A DNA stretch of 64,000 bases from an uncultured Prevotellaceae bacterium (GCA_902764705.1 CACWWZ010000008.1:1-64000), one strand, 5' to 3'. Counted from the stretch's first letter, positions 17,364 through 26,542 are shown. The notes: generated by a model from the sequence alone, not told the origin. Made by a program: numbers and translations.

Positions 17364-18374
17364 TCACTCTATTTTCTCTCTTCGAAGTGGATAATTATTA
17401 CGCAGCGACTCAAAATTATCAGGATTCTTTTTGAGTTTCTGGCTATCGTCCAATGGATTATAAAGTTGAAGAGGGTCACCGGTATAAAAGAAGTCTGTTG
17501 GTAACGGTAGTGCCTGGATGATGCCAGGGTGTTTTAAACCAAAATGGCGACACAGAGCGTCGATAACCATATTATCAGCATTCACCTTACCGTCAGCCGA
17601 GTAACCTGCAATGTGTGGTGTTCCTATAAAGACTCGCTGCAGCAGTTGAAGATTAAGCTGGGGCTCGTGCTCCCAAACGTCAATCACCGCATCGCGCACC
17701 CTTCCCTCGTTTAGCGCAGCAAGGAGAGCGTCGTTGTCGACCACCTCGCCTCGACTGGTATTTATTATATAAGGTACGCGAGGGATGCGATGGAAGAAAG
17801 CGTCGTCTGCCATATGGACTGTGGCATATTCACCGTCGCGTTTCAGAGGAACGTGGAAGGTGATAACATCCGATTCATGCTCAATGACGTCGAGTGATAC
17901 AAAGCTGTTAGCTGTTTTTTGTTCCAAAGGAGGGTCGCACACCAAGACACGCATTCCCAAACGCTCGGCAACGGCTTTGACCTTCGACCCCACATGGCCA
18001 CAGCCCACGATACCTATCGTCGACTGACACAGAGACAACCCCTTTTCGCGTGCCAGCAAAAGCAAGGAACATTCGACGTATTGCGCCACAGAGGCAGCAT
18101 TACAACCAGGACAATTGGTCCAACAGATGCCAGCCCTTTCCATATAGGCCGTATCAATGTGGTCAAAACCGATCGTCGCTGTTGCCACAAACTGCACCCG
18201 ACTTCCTTTGAGTAATTGCTCGTCGCATCGGGTACGGGTACGCACGATCAGAGCGTCAGCATCTTTTACGTCATCAGCACTGATATCGGCCCCACGTAAA
18301 GCCACCACTTCATCAGCTAAAAGAGTTAACTTTTCGCGAATATAGGGTATTTTATCGTCTACAACTATCTTCAT
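17364..18374 (-). CDS. pdxB: 4-phosphoerythronate dehydrogenase (PLP biosynthesis)
   Basis: PdxB oxidises 4-phosphoerythronate with NAD in the DXP-dependent pyridoxal phosphate pathway. The 336-residue protein has the 2-hydroxyacid dehydrogenase fold: Rossmann motif GIVGCGHVGSKV (about 122-133), NTSRGEVVD, the catalytic Glu region DVWEHEP, and TPHIAGYSADGK with the catalytic His. The Cys-containing WTNCPGCNAASVAQY segment is typical for PdxB. It is somewhat shorter than the E. coli protein (378). Its -7 box (TATCTTTG, 18389-18382) ends only 7 bases before the ATG. Confidence 0.93.
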   Translation of the reverse strand: MKIVVDDKIPYIREKLTLLADEVVALRGADISADDVKDADALIVRTRTRCDEQLLKGSRVQFVATATIGFDHIDTAYMERAGICWTNCPGCNAASVAQYVECSLLLLAREKGLSLCQSTIGIVGCGHVGSKVKAVAERLGMRVLVCDPPLEQKTANSFVSLDVIEHESDVITFHVPLKRDGEYATVHMADDAFFHRIPRVPYIINTSRGEVVDNDALLAALNEGRVRDAVIDVWEHEPQLNLQLLQRVFIGTPHIAGYSADGKVNADNMVIDALCRHFGLKHPGIIQALPLPTDFFYTGDPLQLYNPLDDSQKLKKNPDNFESLRNNYPLRREKIE

Positions 18375-18381
18375 AACGCTG

Positions 18382-18389
18382 CAAAGATA
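18382..18389 (-). promoter_or_regulatory. -7 box of pdxB, almost touching the start codon
   Basis: TATCTTTG on the minus strand ends at 18382; the pdxB ATG starts at 18374. Transcription starting 6-8 bases beyond the box would give a leader of zero or one base. Confidence 0.55.
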
Positions 18390-18395
18390 ATAAAA

Positions 18396-18423
18396 AGTTT
18401 AGAGTTTAGGGGTTAGAGTTTAG
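18396..18423. repeat. Four 7-bp units (agtttag type)
   Basis: agtttag, agtttag, gggttag, agtttag in exact register, between pdxB and the DUF4254 gene. Confidence 0.75.
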
Positions 18424-18436
18424 AGAATTTTTGCAT

Positions 18437-18480
18437 GCGGAAGCAAATTTTTCACTCTTAACTCTTCACTTTTCACTTCT
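18437..18480 (-). repeat. Dispersed repeat: heptamer array plus AAAAATTTGCTnCCGC tail (copy 1)
   Basis: Read on the minus strand, heptamer-like GTGAAGA units are followed by GTGAAAAATTTGCTTCCGC. A second copy with the same array and tail is at 26418-26459. Both sit in gaps between divergently transcribed genes. Confidence 0.7.
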
Positions 18481-18486
18481 TTTTTG

Positions 18487-18494
18487 TATCTTTG
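18487..18494 (+). promoter_or_regulatory. -7 box of the DUF4254 gene
   Basis: TATCTTTG followed by CAAAC, 19 bp before the ATG at 18514. It overlaps an in-frame TTG at 18484 and so excludes that TTG as the start. Confidence 0.6.
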
Positions 18495-18513
18495 CAAACA
18501 AAACAACAAATCT

Positions 18514-19119
18514 ATGACATTTACACAACAAGCAAATCAGATTTTCCTGCAGGCGATACGTGATTATCACCTGAAAGATCACGTAGATACTCCGATCAAT
18601 AACCCCTACGAAACTGGCTCTATTGAACACAGCCTCTATCTGAAGTGCTGGATAGACACCGTTCAGTGGCACTTAGAGGATATCATCCGCGATCCACACA
18701 TCGATCCTATCGAGGCTTTGGGACTGAAGCGACGCATCGACCGTTCGAATCAGGACCGTACGGACTTGGTAGAAGAAATCGACTCTTATTTCCGTCATAT
18801 CTATAGCGAAGTAAAGCCCCAGCCAGATGCTCGTCTGAACACAGAAAGTCCTGCTTGGGCCGTAGACCGCCTGAGCATTCTTGCCTTGAAAATCTGGCAC
18901 ATGCAGGAACAGACAGAACGTCAGGATGCTGATGCAACCCATATCCAGAAGTGTCAAGCCAAGCTCGACGTATTAAAGGAACAGCAAATCGACCTCTCGA
19001 CAGCTATCGACCAACTATTGGAGGACATCCAGGCTGGACGGAAATACATGAAGGTGTATCGCCAGATGAAGATGTATAACGACCCTGCCACCAATCCGAT
19101 TCTTTATAAAAATAACTAG
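18514..19119 (+). CDS. DUF4254 family protein
   Basis: This 201-residue soluble, mostly helical protein matches the DUF4254 pattern (ANQIFLQAIRDYHL, NPYETGSIEHSLYLKCWIDTVQWHLEDIIRDP, IDRSNQDRTDLVEEID). The family is found in Bacteroidota next to glycosyltransferase family 9 genes, as here. No catalytic motif is apparent and the function is unknown; a role in LPS core or nucleotide-sugar metabolism is only inferred from its neighbour. The ATG at 18514 is used because the longer frame starts inside the promoter. Its stop codon TAG opens the 9-bp ACTAGT array. Confidence 0.85.
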   Translation: MTFTQQANQIFLQAIRDYHLKDHVDTPINNPYETGSIEHSLYLKCWIDTVQWHLEDIIRDPHIDPIEALGLKRRIDRSNQDRTDLVEEIDSYFRHIYSEVKPQPDARLNTESPAWAVDRLSILALKIWHMQEQTERQDADATHIQKCQAKLDVLKEQQIDLSTAIDQLLEDIQAGRKYMKVYRQMKMYNDPATNPILYKNN

Positions 19120-19147
19120 TCTTTACTAGTATTACTAGTCGAACTAG
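19115..19147. repeat. ACTAGT array, spacing 10-9-9 bp (copy 1)
   Basis: ACTAG cores start at 19115, 19125, 19134 and 19143. The first core contains the stop codon of the DUF4254 gene. The same phase pattern recurs after ychF. Confidence 0.8.
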
Positions 19148-19157
19148 CATACTGCTT

Positions 19158-20219
19158 ATGAAGAAAGAGCATATTCTCGTCATTCGATTCTCTGCTTTGG
19201 GCGATGTTGCAATGGCTGTGCCTGTGGTGTATTCACTGGCCAAACAGCATCCAGACATCCGCATTACCGTGCTAAGCAGGAATATGGCGCGGCCGCTTTT
19301 TGAGAATCTGGCACCAAACGTCGGTTTCATGGGGGCTGACTTGAAAGGCGAATATCGAGGCATCAGAGGACTCAATGCTCTTTATCGAAGGTTGACTGCG
19401 AAACAGTTTACCGCCATTGCCGACCTTCATAGTGTGCTGCGCTCTGAATTCCTACGTATGCGTTTTAATATGAGCAACTGTAAGGTTGCCCATATCAACA
19501 AACATCGTAAGGGGCGTCGCAAACTAACGTCAATCGACAACCGACAGCTCTCCCAACAGCCGACCACCTTCCAAAACTACGTGGAAGTTTTCGAGCAATT
19601 GGGTTATTCTATCAATATCCAGTTTACCAGTATCTTCCCTTCCGAAGGTGGCGATCTCAGCATGTTGCCAGCAACAATGAATACAAAGAATGCTGGCGAA
19701 CAATGGATTGGCATAGCGCCCTTTGCTGCCCATGAGGGTAAGATTTATCCTACCCACTTGATGCACCAGGTTATCGCTCAACTAACCCAACAGCACCCTC
19801 AGGCTCGCATCTTCCTTTTTGGTCGTGGAGAGAAAGAAGACAAGTATTTTACGGAATGGTGCCAGGAATTTCCCACCTGCACTTATGTCAGTCAGCACAT
19901 CGATTCAATGTATGAGGAACTGATTCTGATGAGCCATCTTGAGGTTATGCTCTCAATGGATTCTGCCAATATGCACCTGGCTTCTCTGACGGGCATTCCT
20001 GTTGTCAGCGTCTGGGGAGCCACGCATCCTCTGGCAGGCTTTATGGGCTGGAACCAGTCGAAGGATAATGCCATTCAAGCCGACCTCGACTGTCGTCCTT
20101 GCAGCATCTTCGGACAAAAGCCCTGCAAACGTGGCGATTACGCCTGTCTGAACCAAATCAAACCGGAAACAATCGTTGAGAAAATAAATTCCCTATTACT
20201 AACTAAACAAAATGATTAA
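19158..20219 (+). CDS. Glycosyltransferase family 9 (heptosyltransferase-like)
   Basis: The 353-residue protein has the ADP-heptose:LPS heptosyltransferase layout: N-terminal [23 protein letters not shown] and C-terminal [28 protein letters not shown]. It would act at the cytoplasmic face of the inner membrane in lipopolysaccharide core assembly. The paired cysteines DCRPCSIFG...CKRGDYACL near the end are common in this subfamily. It follows the DUF4254 gene by 38 bp and is followed by rubredoxin. Confidence 0.9.
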   Translation: MKKEHILVIRFSALGDVAMAVPVVYSLAKQHPDIRITVLSRNMARPLFENLAPNVGFMGADLKGEYRGIRGLNALYRRLTAKQFTAIADLHSVLRSEFLRMRFNMSNCKVAHINKHRKGRRKLTSIDNRQLSQQPTTFQNYVEVFEQLGYSINIQFTSIFPSEGGDLSMLPATMNTKNAGEQWIGIAPFAAHEGKIYPTHLMHQVIAQLTQQHPQARIFLFGRGEKEDKYFTEWCQEFPTCTYVSQHIDSMYEELILMSHLEVMLSMDSANMHLASLTGIPVVSVWGATHPLAGFMGWNQSKDNAIQADLDCRPCSIFGQKPCKRGDYACLNQIKPETIVEKINSLLLTKQND

Positions 20220-20223
20220 GCTT

Positions 20224-20385
20224 ATGAAAAAGTACATCTGCGAGACTTGCGGCTATGTGTATGACCCCGAGGTTGGCGATCCCGATAGCGGCATCGCTCC
20301 AGGCACAGCCTTCGAAGACATTCCTGAAGATTGGGTATGCCCCATCTGTGGAGTAGGAAAAGATGACTTCTCTCCAGAGGAGTAA
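20224..20385 (+). CDS. Rubredoxin
   Basis: A 53-residue one-iron electron carrier. Two CxxCG knuckles are complete ([10 protein letters not shown] at 6-15 and [11 protein letters not shown] at 39-49), with the conserved [23 protein letters not shown] core split over the family signature. The ATG at 20224 gives the standard length; an ATG at 20212 overlapping the previous stop would add four residues. It probably serves in oxidative-stress or low-potential redox reactions of an anaerobe. A strong terminator follows. Confidence 0.95.
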   Translation: MKKYICETCGYVYDPEVGDPDSGIAPGTAFEDIPEDWVCPICGVGKDDFSPEE

Positions 20386-20406
20386 GCCTTCAGAAATCAA
20401 CAAATT

Positions 20407-20440
20407 AAGGTCGGAATATGTATTTCCGACCTTCTTTTTT
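20407..20440 (+). terminator. Terminator after rubredoxin
   Basis: Stem AAGGTCGGAA/TTCCGACCTT (20407-20416/20424-20433) with a 7-base loop followed by CTTTTTT. Confidence 0.9.
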
Positions 20441-20444
20441 GAAA

Positions 20445-20465
20445 TAATTCTTAATTCTTAATTCT
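20445..20465. repeat. Three perfect 7-bp units (taattct)
   Basis: taattct repeats three times in register directly after the rubredoxin terminator; related bases recur at 20494-20508. Confidence 0.8.
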
Positions 20466-20513
20466 TTTCGAAAGAAAAGTGTGGCGTTGCAATCTTAATT
20501 CTTAATAAATTTG

Positions 20514-20521
20514 TACCTTTG
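20514..20521 (+). promoter_or_regulatory. -7 box of ychF
   Basis: TACCTTTG, a perfect TAnnTTTG match, 29 bp before the ychF ATG. Confidence 0.65.
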
Positions 20522-20550
20522 CACCCAGAAATAAACGTTTATAAGAAAAG

Positions 20551-21651
20551 ATGTCATTAAAATGTGGTATTGTCGGACTGCCCAACGTGGGTAAGTCTAC
20601 TTTGTTTAACTGCCTGTCGAGCGCTAAGGCTCAGGCAGCCAATTTTCCTTTCTGTACGATTGAACCCAACGTGGGTGTGATTACCGTTCCTGACGAGCGA
20701 CTGACAAAACTTGCCGAGCTCGTTCACCCTGGTCGTATTGTGCCTGCTACCTGCGAAATCGTAGATATTGCTGGTCTTGTAAAAGGTGCCTCGAAGGGTG
20801 AAGGATTAGGTAACAAATTCTTGGGAAACATCCGTGAGACGGATGCTATCATCCACGTGCTGCGTTGCTTCGAGGATGATAATATTACTCATGTGGATGG
20901 TACAATTGATCCCATTCGCGACAAGGAAATTATCGATACCGAGCTACAGCTGAAGGACCTCGAAACCATCGAGAGTCGTCTGGCTAAGACGGAGAAAGCC
21001 GCTGCTGCCGGCAATAAAGACGCCAAAATTGAGGTTGCTGTACTGAAGGCCTACAAAGAGGCTCTCGATCAGGGAAAGAACGCCCGTATCGTGGAGTTCG
21101 AGACGAAGGACGAGCAGGACTGCGCCCGCAATCTGTTCCTGTTGACAGCTAAGCCTGTATTGTACGTCTGCAATGTGGGTGAAGCTGATGCCAAGAGCGG
21201 CAACGACTTCACAAAAAAGGTTGAGGCACTGGCTAAGGAAGAAGGTGCCGAGTCGATGGTGATTGCCGCCAAGACGGAAGAGGATATCGCTGAACTGGAA
21301 AGCTACGAGGACAAGCAGCTCTTTTTAGAGGAATTGGGCTTGGAAGAGAGTGGTGTCAACCGCCTTATCAAGAAAGCCTATGCCCTGCTAAACCTCGAGA
21401 CCTTTATTACCGCTGGCGAAATGGAAGTGAAGGCATGGACGTATAAGAAAGGCTGGAAGGCTCCACAGTGTGCTGGTGTCATCCACACCGACTTCGAAAA
21501 GGGCTTTATCCGCGCTGAGGTCATCAAGTACGACGACTACATCCAGTATGGCTCAGAAGCTGCAGTCCGCGAGGCTGGCAAAATGGGTATTGAGGGTAAA
21601 GAGTACGTCGTGCAAGACGGCGACATCATGCATTTTAGGTTTAACGTCTAG
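20551..21651 (+). CDS. ychF: Redox-regulated P-loop NTPase YchF/OLA1
   Basis: This conserved 366-residue cytosolic ATPase binds ribosomes and takes part in stress and translation control. The G1 loop GLPNVGKST lies at residues 8-16, followed by the switch [12 protein letters not shown] and [20 protein letters not shown]. The G4 position reads NVGEAD in place of NKxD, which fits the ATP preference of the family. A C-terminal TGS domain ends with [14 protein letters not shown]. Its stop codon TAG opens a 9-bp CTAG array leading to lgt. Confidence 0.97.
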   Translation: MSLKCGIVGLPNVGKSTLFNCLSSAKAQAANFPFCTIEPNVGVITVPDERLTKLAELVHPGRIVPATCEIVDIAGLVKGASKGEGLGNKFLGNIRETDAIIHVLRCFEDDNITHVDGTIDPIRDKEIIDTELQLKDLETIESRLAKTEKAAAAGNKDAKIEVAVLKAYKEALDQGKNARIVEFETKDEQDCARNLFLLTAKPVLYVCNVGEADAKSGNDFTKKVEALAKEEGAESMVIAAKTEEDIAELESYEDKQLFLEELGLEESGVNRLIKKAYALLNLETFITAGEMEVKAWTYKKGWKAPQCAGVIHTDFEKGFIRAEVIKYDDYIQYGSEAAVREAGKMGIEGKEYVVQDGDIMHFRFNV

Positions 21652-21688
21652 TCCTGACTAGTACGACTAGAGCAACTGGTATAACTAG
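21648..21688. repeat. CTAG array, spacing 10-9-9-9 bp (copy 2)
   Basis: CTAG/CTGG cores start at 21648, 21658, 21667, 21676 and 21685. The first contains the ychF stop codon. The initial 10-bp then 9-bp spacing is the same as in the array at 19115. Confidence 0.8.
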
Positions 21689-21694
21689 AAGAAA

Positions 21695-22507
21695 ATGGAA
21701 CTACTTTATATCACTTGGAATCCAAATGCTGGCTTTGGCCCATTCCGCTGGTACGGCCTATGCTGGCTGATAGGCTTGGCGCTAGCTTTTCTCGTAGTGA
21801 GGCGACTCTATAAGGAACAGAAAATCAAGGATGAACTCTTCGACCCGTTGTTCGTTTATTGCTTCATCGGCATCCTGTTGGGAGCGCGTCTGGGCCATTG
21901 CATTTTCTACGAGCCAGACTATTTCCTGACATCCTTCAAGGGGTTTGTAGAGATGTTCCTGCCTATCCGATTCTTGGAAGAAGGAGGGTGGAAATTCATT
22001 GGTTATCAAGGACTTGCCTCTCATGGTGGCACGTTGGGATTGATTATCGCCCTGTGGCTTTATGTGAAGAGTACCAAGCTAAGCATCTGGACTGTTCTTG
22101 ACAATATTGCCATTGCCACAGGAACGACAGCCTGCTTTATTCGTTTGGGCAACCTCATGAACTCCGAGATTATCGGTAAGGTGACAGATGTGCCCTGGGC
22201 CTTTATCTTCGAGAAGGTCGACATGATGCCTCGTCATCCAGGACAGCTCTACGAGGCTATCGCCTATGCCATCCTGTTTGGTATCATGTGGTATCTGCAT
22301 AAAAAGATGCCTGAGAAGATTGGCACTGGCTGGTACTTCGGCTTCTGCCTGACATATATCTTCACTTTCCGCTTCTTCATCGAGTACACCAAGGAGATTC
22401 AGGAAGCCTTCGAAGCCTCGCTGCCTCTCGATATGGGACAGATTCTTTCGATTCCGTTTATCATTATTGGCGTTGTCTGTATGATAAGAGCCAAGAAAAA
22501 GAATTAG
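21695..22507 (+). CDS. lgt: Prolipoprotein diacylglyceryl transferase
   Basis: Lgt transfers diacylglycerol from phosphatidylglycerol to the lipobox cysteine of prolipoproteins in the inner membrane. The 270-residue protein has about seven hydrophobic segments, the [19 protein letters not shown] start and the signature [24 protein letters not shown] corresponding to the GRxGNFxN motif. It is normal in length and follows ychF by 43 bp. Confidence 0.95.
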   Translation: MELLYITWNPNAGFGPFRWYGLCWLIGLALAFLVVRRLYKEQKIKDELFDPLFVYCFIGILLGARLGHCIFYEPDYFLTSFKGFVEMFLPIRFLEEGGWKFIGYQGLASHGGTLGLIIALWLYVKSTKLSIWTVLDNIAIATGTTACFIRLGNLMNSEIIGKVTDVPWAFIFEKVDMMPRHPGQLYEAIAYAILFGIMWYLHKKMPEKIGTGWYFGFCLTYIFTFRFFIEYTKEIQEAFEASLPLDMGQILSIPFIIIGVVCMIRAKKKN

Positions 22508-22526
22508 ACACGGATTACCCCCGTTC

Positions 22527-22574
22527 AGGCGAATTTGTAATTCGCCTGCCGTGAGTATCTGAATTTGTAATTTT
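22527..22574 (+). repeat. REP-like element, left copy
   Basis: Palindrome AGGCGAAT-TTGTA-ATTCGCCT (22527-22547) is followed by GCCGTGAGTAT and a second GAATTTGTAATTT half. An inverted copy of the whole arrangement is at 23666-23713, beyond the RAYT gene. Confidence 0.8.
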
Positions 22575-22591
22575 ATTAAATATCAGAACTA

Positions 22592-23104
22592 ATGAGAAGA
22601 TTATTTCTGTTAACATTATTTCTACTCGTTGCCAGTACAGGATGGTCACAGGATTCTCAAACAGTGGAGCATTTGTTCAAAGTATTCTATTATGACAAGG
22701 ACAGCATCCGGATAGATATTCCAGAAAATGAGCATACTTCCACAAAACTTACTGGTTTCATGGTGCACAAGGCCAAGATTGTTATATTCGGTGATAAAGC
22801 CAAGACGGAATTGACCAATACAGACAATCTCTTCATAGAAGTAATGGACACAATACAACTGAAGCCACAGTTCTTCAGAGTGATGAAAATGAAAGTGAAA
22901 AAAGGCAACCGTGAGGCGACCTGTTGGTCAAATTCTCCGTTAGGTGTCAAGGATAGCTCAAATGATTTCATTCCCACGACGCTTTATCCAATCAAGGAAA
23001 ATATCTACCGCATTGACATCAAGGACTTGCCGAAAGGCCACTATTTTGTCATGTACCAAGAAGGCCTGAGCACGTTGATGGAGCCATATGATTTTGACAA
23101 GTAG
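22592..23104 (+). CDS. Secreted protein of unknown function
   Basis: A 170-residue protein with a clear signal peptide (residues 1-19, STGWSQ) and a beta-rich mature part without recognisable motif. One internal cysteine (CWSN) and no lipobox are present, so it should be periplasmic or secreted. It lies between two inverted REP-like elements, together with the RAYT gene that starts 4 bp after its stop, and may be a passenger of that unit. No family recognised. Confidence 0.75.
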   Translation: MRRLFLLTLFLLVASTGWSQDSQTVEHLFKVFYYDKDSIRIDIPENEHTSTKLTGFMVHKAKIVIFGDKAKTELTNTDNLFIEVMDTIQLKPQFFRVMKMKVKKGNREATCWSNSPLGVKDSSNDFIPTTLYPIKENIYRIDIKDLPKGHYFVMYQEGLSTLMEPYDFDK

Positions 23105-23108
23105 GCCA

Positions 23109-23648
23109 ATGACTCCCCTCACTACGACTCTCTACTTCACAACCTCGACAGTCATTGACTGGGTAGATATCTTTTCACGTCCAGCCTATCGCCACATTGT
23201 TGTGGAGTCGCTTGACTACTGCCAACAGCAGAAGGGTTTGCGTATTTACGCCTGGGTACTTATGACAAACCATCTGCATATGGTAGTCGACACAGAGGGC
23301 AAACAGACTGTAGGTGATATCTTGCGTGACTTCAAGAAGTTTACGAATAAGAAGATTCTCAAAGTACTTGAAACAGATGAGCATGAGAGTCGCCGTATAT
23401 GGATGCTTGACAGATTCCGTTTTGCTGGGGCTAACGACAGACGAATTACAAATTACCGCTTTTGGCAGGAAGGCAATCACATAGAAGAGATTTACACACA
23501 GGAGTTCCTTTGGCAGAAAATTAATTATATCCATCAGAATCCTGTACGAGCGGAGATCGTGACGCGGGCGGAGGATTATCTGTATAGTTCGGCCATAAAT
23601 TACGCAGGGGAAAAAGGGCTATTGAATGTGGAAGTCGTAAAGTTTTGA
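23109..23648 (+). CDS. REP-associated tyrosine transposase (RAYT, Y1/TnpA-REP family)
   Basis: The 179-residue protein is a HUH/Y1 single-strand DNA endonuclease related to IS200/IS605 transposases. The metal-binding HxH is in MTNHLHMVV (H55, H57), the candidate catalytic Tyr140 is in INYIHQNPVRAEIV, and the family FWQEGNH and YLYSSAINYAG motifs are present. The start at 23109 fits the family N-terminus (LYFTTSTVIDWVDIFSRP); an upstream ATG at 23088 overlaps the previous gene. RAYTs mobilise or maintain REP palindromes, and such palindromes flank this gene in inverted orientation. Confidence 0.93.
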   Translation: MTPLTTTLYFTTSTVIDWVDIFSRPAYRHIVVESLDYCQQQKGLRIYAWVLMTNHLHMVVDTEGKQTVGDILRDFKKFTNKKILKVLETDEHESRRIWMLDRFRFAGANDRRITNYRFWQEGNHIEEIYTQEFLWQKINYIHQNPVRAEIVTRAEDYLYSSAINYAGEKGLLNVEVVKF

Positions 23649-23665
23649 TTATTTTGATTATTTAA

Positions 23666-23713
23666 GCGCATTACAAATGCTTATACTCGCTGCTGCCGAA
23701 TTACAAATTCGTC
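23666..23713 (-). repeat. REP-like element, right copy (inverted)
   Basis: Read on the minus strand: ACGAATTTGTAATTCG, then GCAGCAGCGAGTAT, then GCATTTGTAATGC. It matches the left copy (22527-22574) in palindrome, spacer GAGTAT and second half-palindrome. Confidence 0.8.
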
Positions 23714-23765
23714 AGAACGAAGGCCGTGTCTTTTTGAATAAAAAAGCGTGTAATCCGTGCCAAAA

Positions 23766-26384
23766 TTATTTTCCTGAGACGATTTTTTTAATGTCGTTGA
23801 GCTTATTGAGAGCTTCGAGGGGCGTGAGGTTATTGACATCGAGGCCTAAGATTTCGTCGCGGACTTGACAAAGGACGGGATCGTCCAATTGGAAGAAGGA
23901 GAGCTGCATACCTTCGCGAGAAGCGGCAATCTCGGCCGTGGGCTTGCCGACGGTTCCCACTTGTGCATTATCGGCCTCCAACTGCTTCAGAATGACGTTG
24001 GCGCGCTTGACAATGCTTTTGGGCATACCCGATATCTCTGCCACGTGGATACCAAACGAGTGCTCGGAGCCTCCCCGTTCCAGTTTTCGCAGGAAGATAA
24101 CCTTTCCCTCTACCTCCTTCACGGAGACATTATAGTTCTTGATACGCGAGAAATTCTTTTCCATCTCGTTCAGCTCGTGATAGTGCGTCGCAAAGAGCGT
24201 ACGAGCCTGAGCCTTGGGATGTTCGTGCAGATATTCAACGATGGCCCAGGCTATCGAGATACCATCATAGGTAGAAGTACCTCGGCCCAACTCGTCGAAG
24301 AGCACCAACGAACGAGGCGTCACATTATTCAATATGTTTGCGGCCTCTGTCATTTCCACCATAAAGGTCGACTCGCCCAAGGAAATGTTATCCGAGGCCC
24401 CTACCCTCGTGAATATCTTATCTACCAAACCGATTTGGGCGCTCTCTGCGGGCACAAAGGAACCGATCTGGGCCAGCAGCACGATGAGAGCCGTCTGACG
24501 TAATAAGGCAGACTTACCGGCCATATTGGGACCCGTGATAATGATAATCTGCTGGCGCTCGCTGTCCAGGAGAATATCGTTGGGCACGTAGTGCTCACCA
24601 ATGGGCAACTGTGTCTCAATGACGGGATGGCGCCCCTGCTTGATGTCAATGATATCCGATGGGGAAACCACAGGACGCACATAGTGGTTCTCCTCAGCTG
24701 TCTTGGCGGCGCTGAGCAGACAATCGAGATGCGCTAGCACGTTGGCATTAATCTGAATCTGTGGAATAAACTCCTGCAAAGCCAGCACAAGGTCGTTGAA
24801 AAGTTGGGCTTCGAGCGAGAGAATCTTATCCTCAGCACCCAGAATCTTCTCTTCGTACTCCTTCAATTCCTGCGTGATATAACGCTCTGCCTGAGCCAGC
24901 GTCTGCTTGCGAACCCACTCCTGAGGCACCTTGTCCTTATAGGCGTTGCGAACCTCCAGGTAATAGCCAAAGACGTTGTTATAGCCCACCTTCAGCGAAG
25001 AGATACCCGTCTCCTGAGCCTCACGTTCCTGAATCTGCAAAAGATAGTCCTTGCCTGAGTAGGCAATATGGCGCAGTTCGTCGAGTTCTTCATTCACTCC
25101 ATTACGAATGACGCCACCCTTAGCCACCAGTTGTGGTGGGTCGTTTTGTATCTCACGTTCAATCCTGTCGCGAATCGACTCACAGAGGTTCAACTGCTCC
25201 CCTACCCTTTTCAGCACGTCGTTATTAGCATAGAGACACGCCGTCTTGATGGGTTGGATAGCCTGCAGAGCCATCTTCAGCTGTACCACCTCACGAGGCG
25301 ACACACGCCCTACGGCAACCTTTGAGATAATACGTTCCAAGTCGCCCATCCTATGCAACTGATCGTCAATGCACTGTCGGAAGTCCGGCTCGCGATAGTA
25401 GTACTCCACGATGTCCAGACGTTCGTTGATAGGCTTCTCGTCTTTCAACGGGAAGACAATCCAACGGCGCAACAAACGCCCACCCATAGGTGTCACCGTA
25501 TGGTCAATGACATCCAGCAGCGACTTACCGTCGTCCTGCATGGGGGTGATGAGTTCCAACGAGCGGATGGTGAACTTATCGAGACGCACATAGCGCTCCT
25601 CCTCAATACGCGAAATACTGGTGATATGGGCTATCTGCGTGTGCAGCGTCTGCTCTAGGTATTGTAGAATGGCACCTGCGGCAATGATGCCACTCTTCAG
25701 GTGGTCAATGCCAAAGCCTTTCAACGACTTTACGTTGAAGTGCTTGTAGAGTTTCTGGTGCGCTGTCTGCTCCGTAAACACCCAGTCGTCGAGCTCGAAG
25801 GTCACCAGGCGATTGCCAAAGTAATGCTCGAAGTCGTGTTTGCGTCCCCTATCGTAAAGCACTTCCTTGGGTTGGAAATTGCCAATGAGCTTCTCTACAT
25901 AGTCGTAGGTTCCCTCACCTGTCAGGAATTCACCCGTCGAAATGTCGAGGAAGGCAACACCACACGAGCCTTTGCCAAAGTGAACGGCACAAAGGAAGTT
26001 GTTCTCCTTGTAGTTCAACACCGTATCCTGCATAGCCACACCAGGTGTCACCAGTTCCGTAATACCTCGCTTGACGAGCTTCTTCGTCAGCTTGGGGTCT
26101 TCCAACTGGTCGCAGATGGCCACACGCTTGCCTGCCCTGATAAGTTTGGGCAGATAAGTATCAAGGGCGTGATGGGGGAATCCGGCCATCTCGTCGCCTT
26201 TGTTATAGCCATTATTACGGTGGGTCAGCGTAATACCCAGAATGCGCGAGGCAATGACGGCGTCTTCGCAGTACGTCTCATAGAAGTCGCCACAACGAAA
26301 CAGCAACAAGGCCTCAGGGTATTTTGCCTTGAAGTCGAAGAATTGCTTCATCATGGGCGTCAATTCGCCGTCTTTTTTTGCCAT
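23766..26384 (-). CDS. mutS: DNA mismatch repair protein MutS
   Basis: MutS recognises mismatches and small loops and recruits MutL. The 872-residue protein has the mismatch-contact motif [14 protein letters not shown] near the N-terminus (in place of the usual FxMGDFYE), the Walker [14 protein letters not shown] (about 617-629), the Walker B/signature [12 protein letters not shown] and the C-terminal helix-turn-helix end. Length is normal. It is transcribed alone from a TATCTTTG box at 26409-26402. Confidence 0.97.
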   Translation of the reverse strand: MAKKDGELTPMMKQFFDFKAKYPEALLLFRCGDFYETYCEDAVIASRILGITLTHRNNGYNKGDEMAGFPHHALDTYLPKLIRAGKRVAICDQLEDPKLTKKLVKRGITELVTPGVAMQDTVLNYKENNFLCAVHFGKGSCGVAFLDISTGEFLTGEGTYDYVEKLIGNFQPKEVLYDRGRKHDFEHYFGNRLVTFELDDWVFTEQTAHQKLYKHFNVKSLKGFGIDHLKSGIIAAGAILQYLEQTLHTQIAHITSISRIEEERYVRLDKFTIRSLELITPMQDDGKSLLDVIDHTVTPMGGRLLRRWIVFPLKDEKPINERLDIVEYYYREPDFRQCIDDQLHRMGDLERIISKVAVGRVSPREVVQLKMALQAIQPIKTACLYANNDVLKRVGEQLNLCESIRDRIEREIQNDPPQLVAKGGVIRNGVNEELDELRHIAYSGKDYLLQIQEREAQETGISSLKVGYNNVFGYYLEVRNAYKDKVPQEWVRKQTLAQAERYITQELKEYEEKILGAEDKILSLEAQLFNDLVLALQEFIPQIQINANVLAHLDCLLSAAKTAEENHYVRPVVSPSDIIDIKQGRHPVIETQLPIGEHYVPNDILLDSERQQIIIITGPNMAGKSALLRQTALIVLLAQIGSFVPAESAQIGLVDKIFTRVGASDNISLGESTFMVEMTEAANILNNVTPRSLVLFDELGRGTSTYDGISIAWAIVEYLHEHPKAQARTLFATHYHELNEMEKNFSRIKNYNVSVKEVEGKVIFLRKLERGGSEHSFGIHVAEISGMPKSIVKRANVILKQLEADNAQVGTVGKPTAEIAASREGMQLSFFQLDDPVLCQVRDEILGLDVNNLTPLEALNKLNDIKKIVSGK

Positions 26385-26401
26385 TTTTGCTATTTTGCTT
26401 G

Positions 26402-26409
26402 CAAAGATA
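26402..26409 (-). promoter_or_regulatory. -7 box of mutS
   Basis: TATCTTTG on the minus strand, 17 bp before the start codon. The -33 region is occupied by a heptamer array and not by TTTG. Confidence 0.6.
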
Positions 26410-26417
26410 CAAAAAAA

Positions 26418-26459
26418 AGTGAAGAGTGAAGAGTGAAGAGTGAAAAATTTGCTGCCGCC
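26418..26459 (+). repeat. Dispersed repeat: heptamer array plus AAAAATTTGCTnCCGC tail (copy 2)
   Basis: Three agtgaag units and one agtgaaa are followed by AATTTGCTGCCGCC. The copy at 18437-18480 has the same order in inverse orientation. Confidence 0.75.
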
Positions 26460-26467
26460 TCAAAAAA

Positions 26468-26502
26468 GTTCAATGTTTAATATCTAATGTTCAATGTTTT
26501 TT
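26468..26502. repeat. Five 7-bp units upstream of the pectate lyase gene
   Basis: gttcaat, gtttaat, atctaat, gttcaat, gtttttt in exact register, ending at the -7 box. Confidence 0.75.
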
Positions 26503-26504
26503 AT

Positions 26505-26512
26505 TACCTTTG
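26505..26512 (+). promoter_or_regulatory. -7 box of the PL9-like gene
   Basis: TACCTTTG, 30 bp before the ATG at 26543. The heptamer array occupies the usual -33 position. Confidence 0.6.
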
Positions 26513-26542
26513 CAGCCGCAAATCAAAAACAAACTACATTTT

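Noticed and set aside
23677..23868. 63-residue plus-strand frame after the RAYT gene
   Set aside because: It consists of the right REP-like element and antisense mutS sequence.
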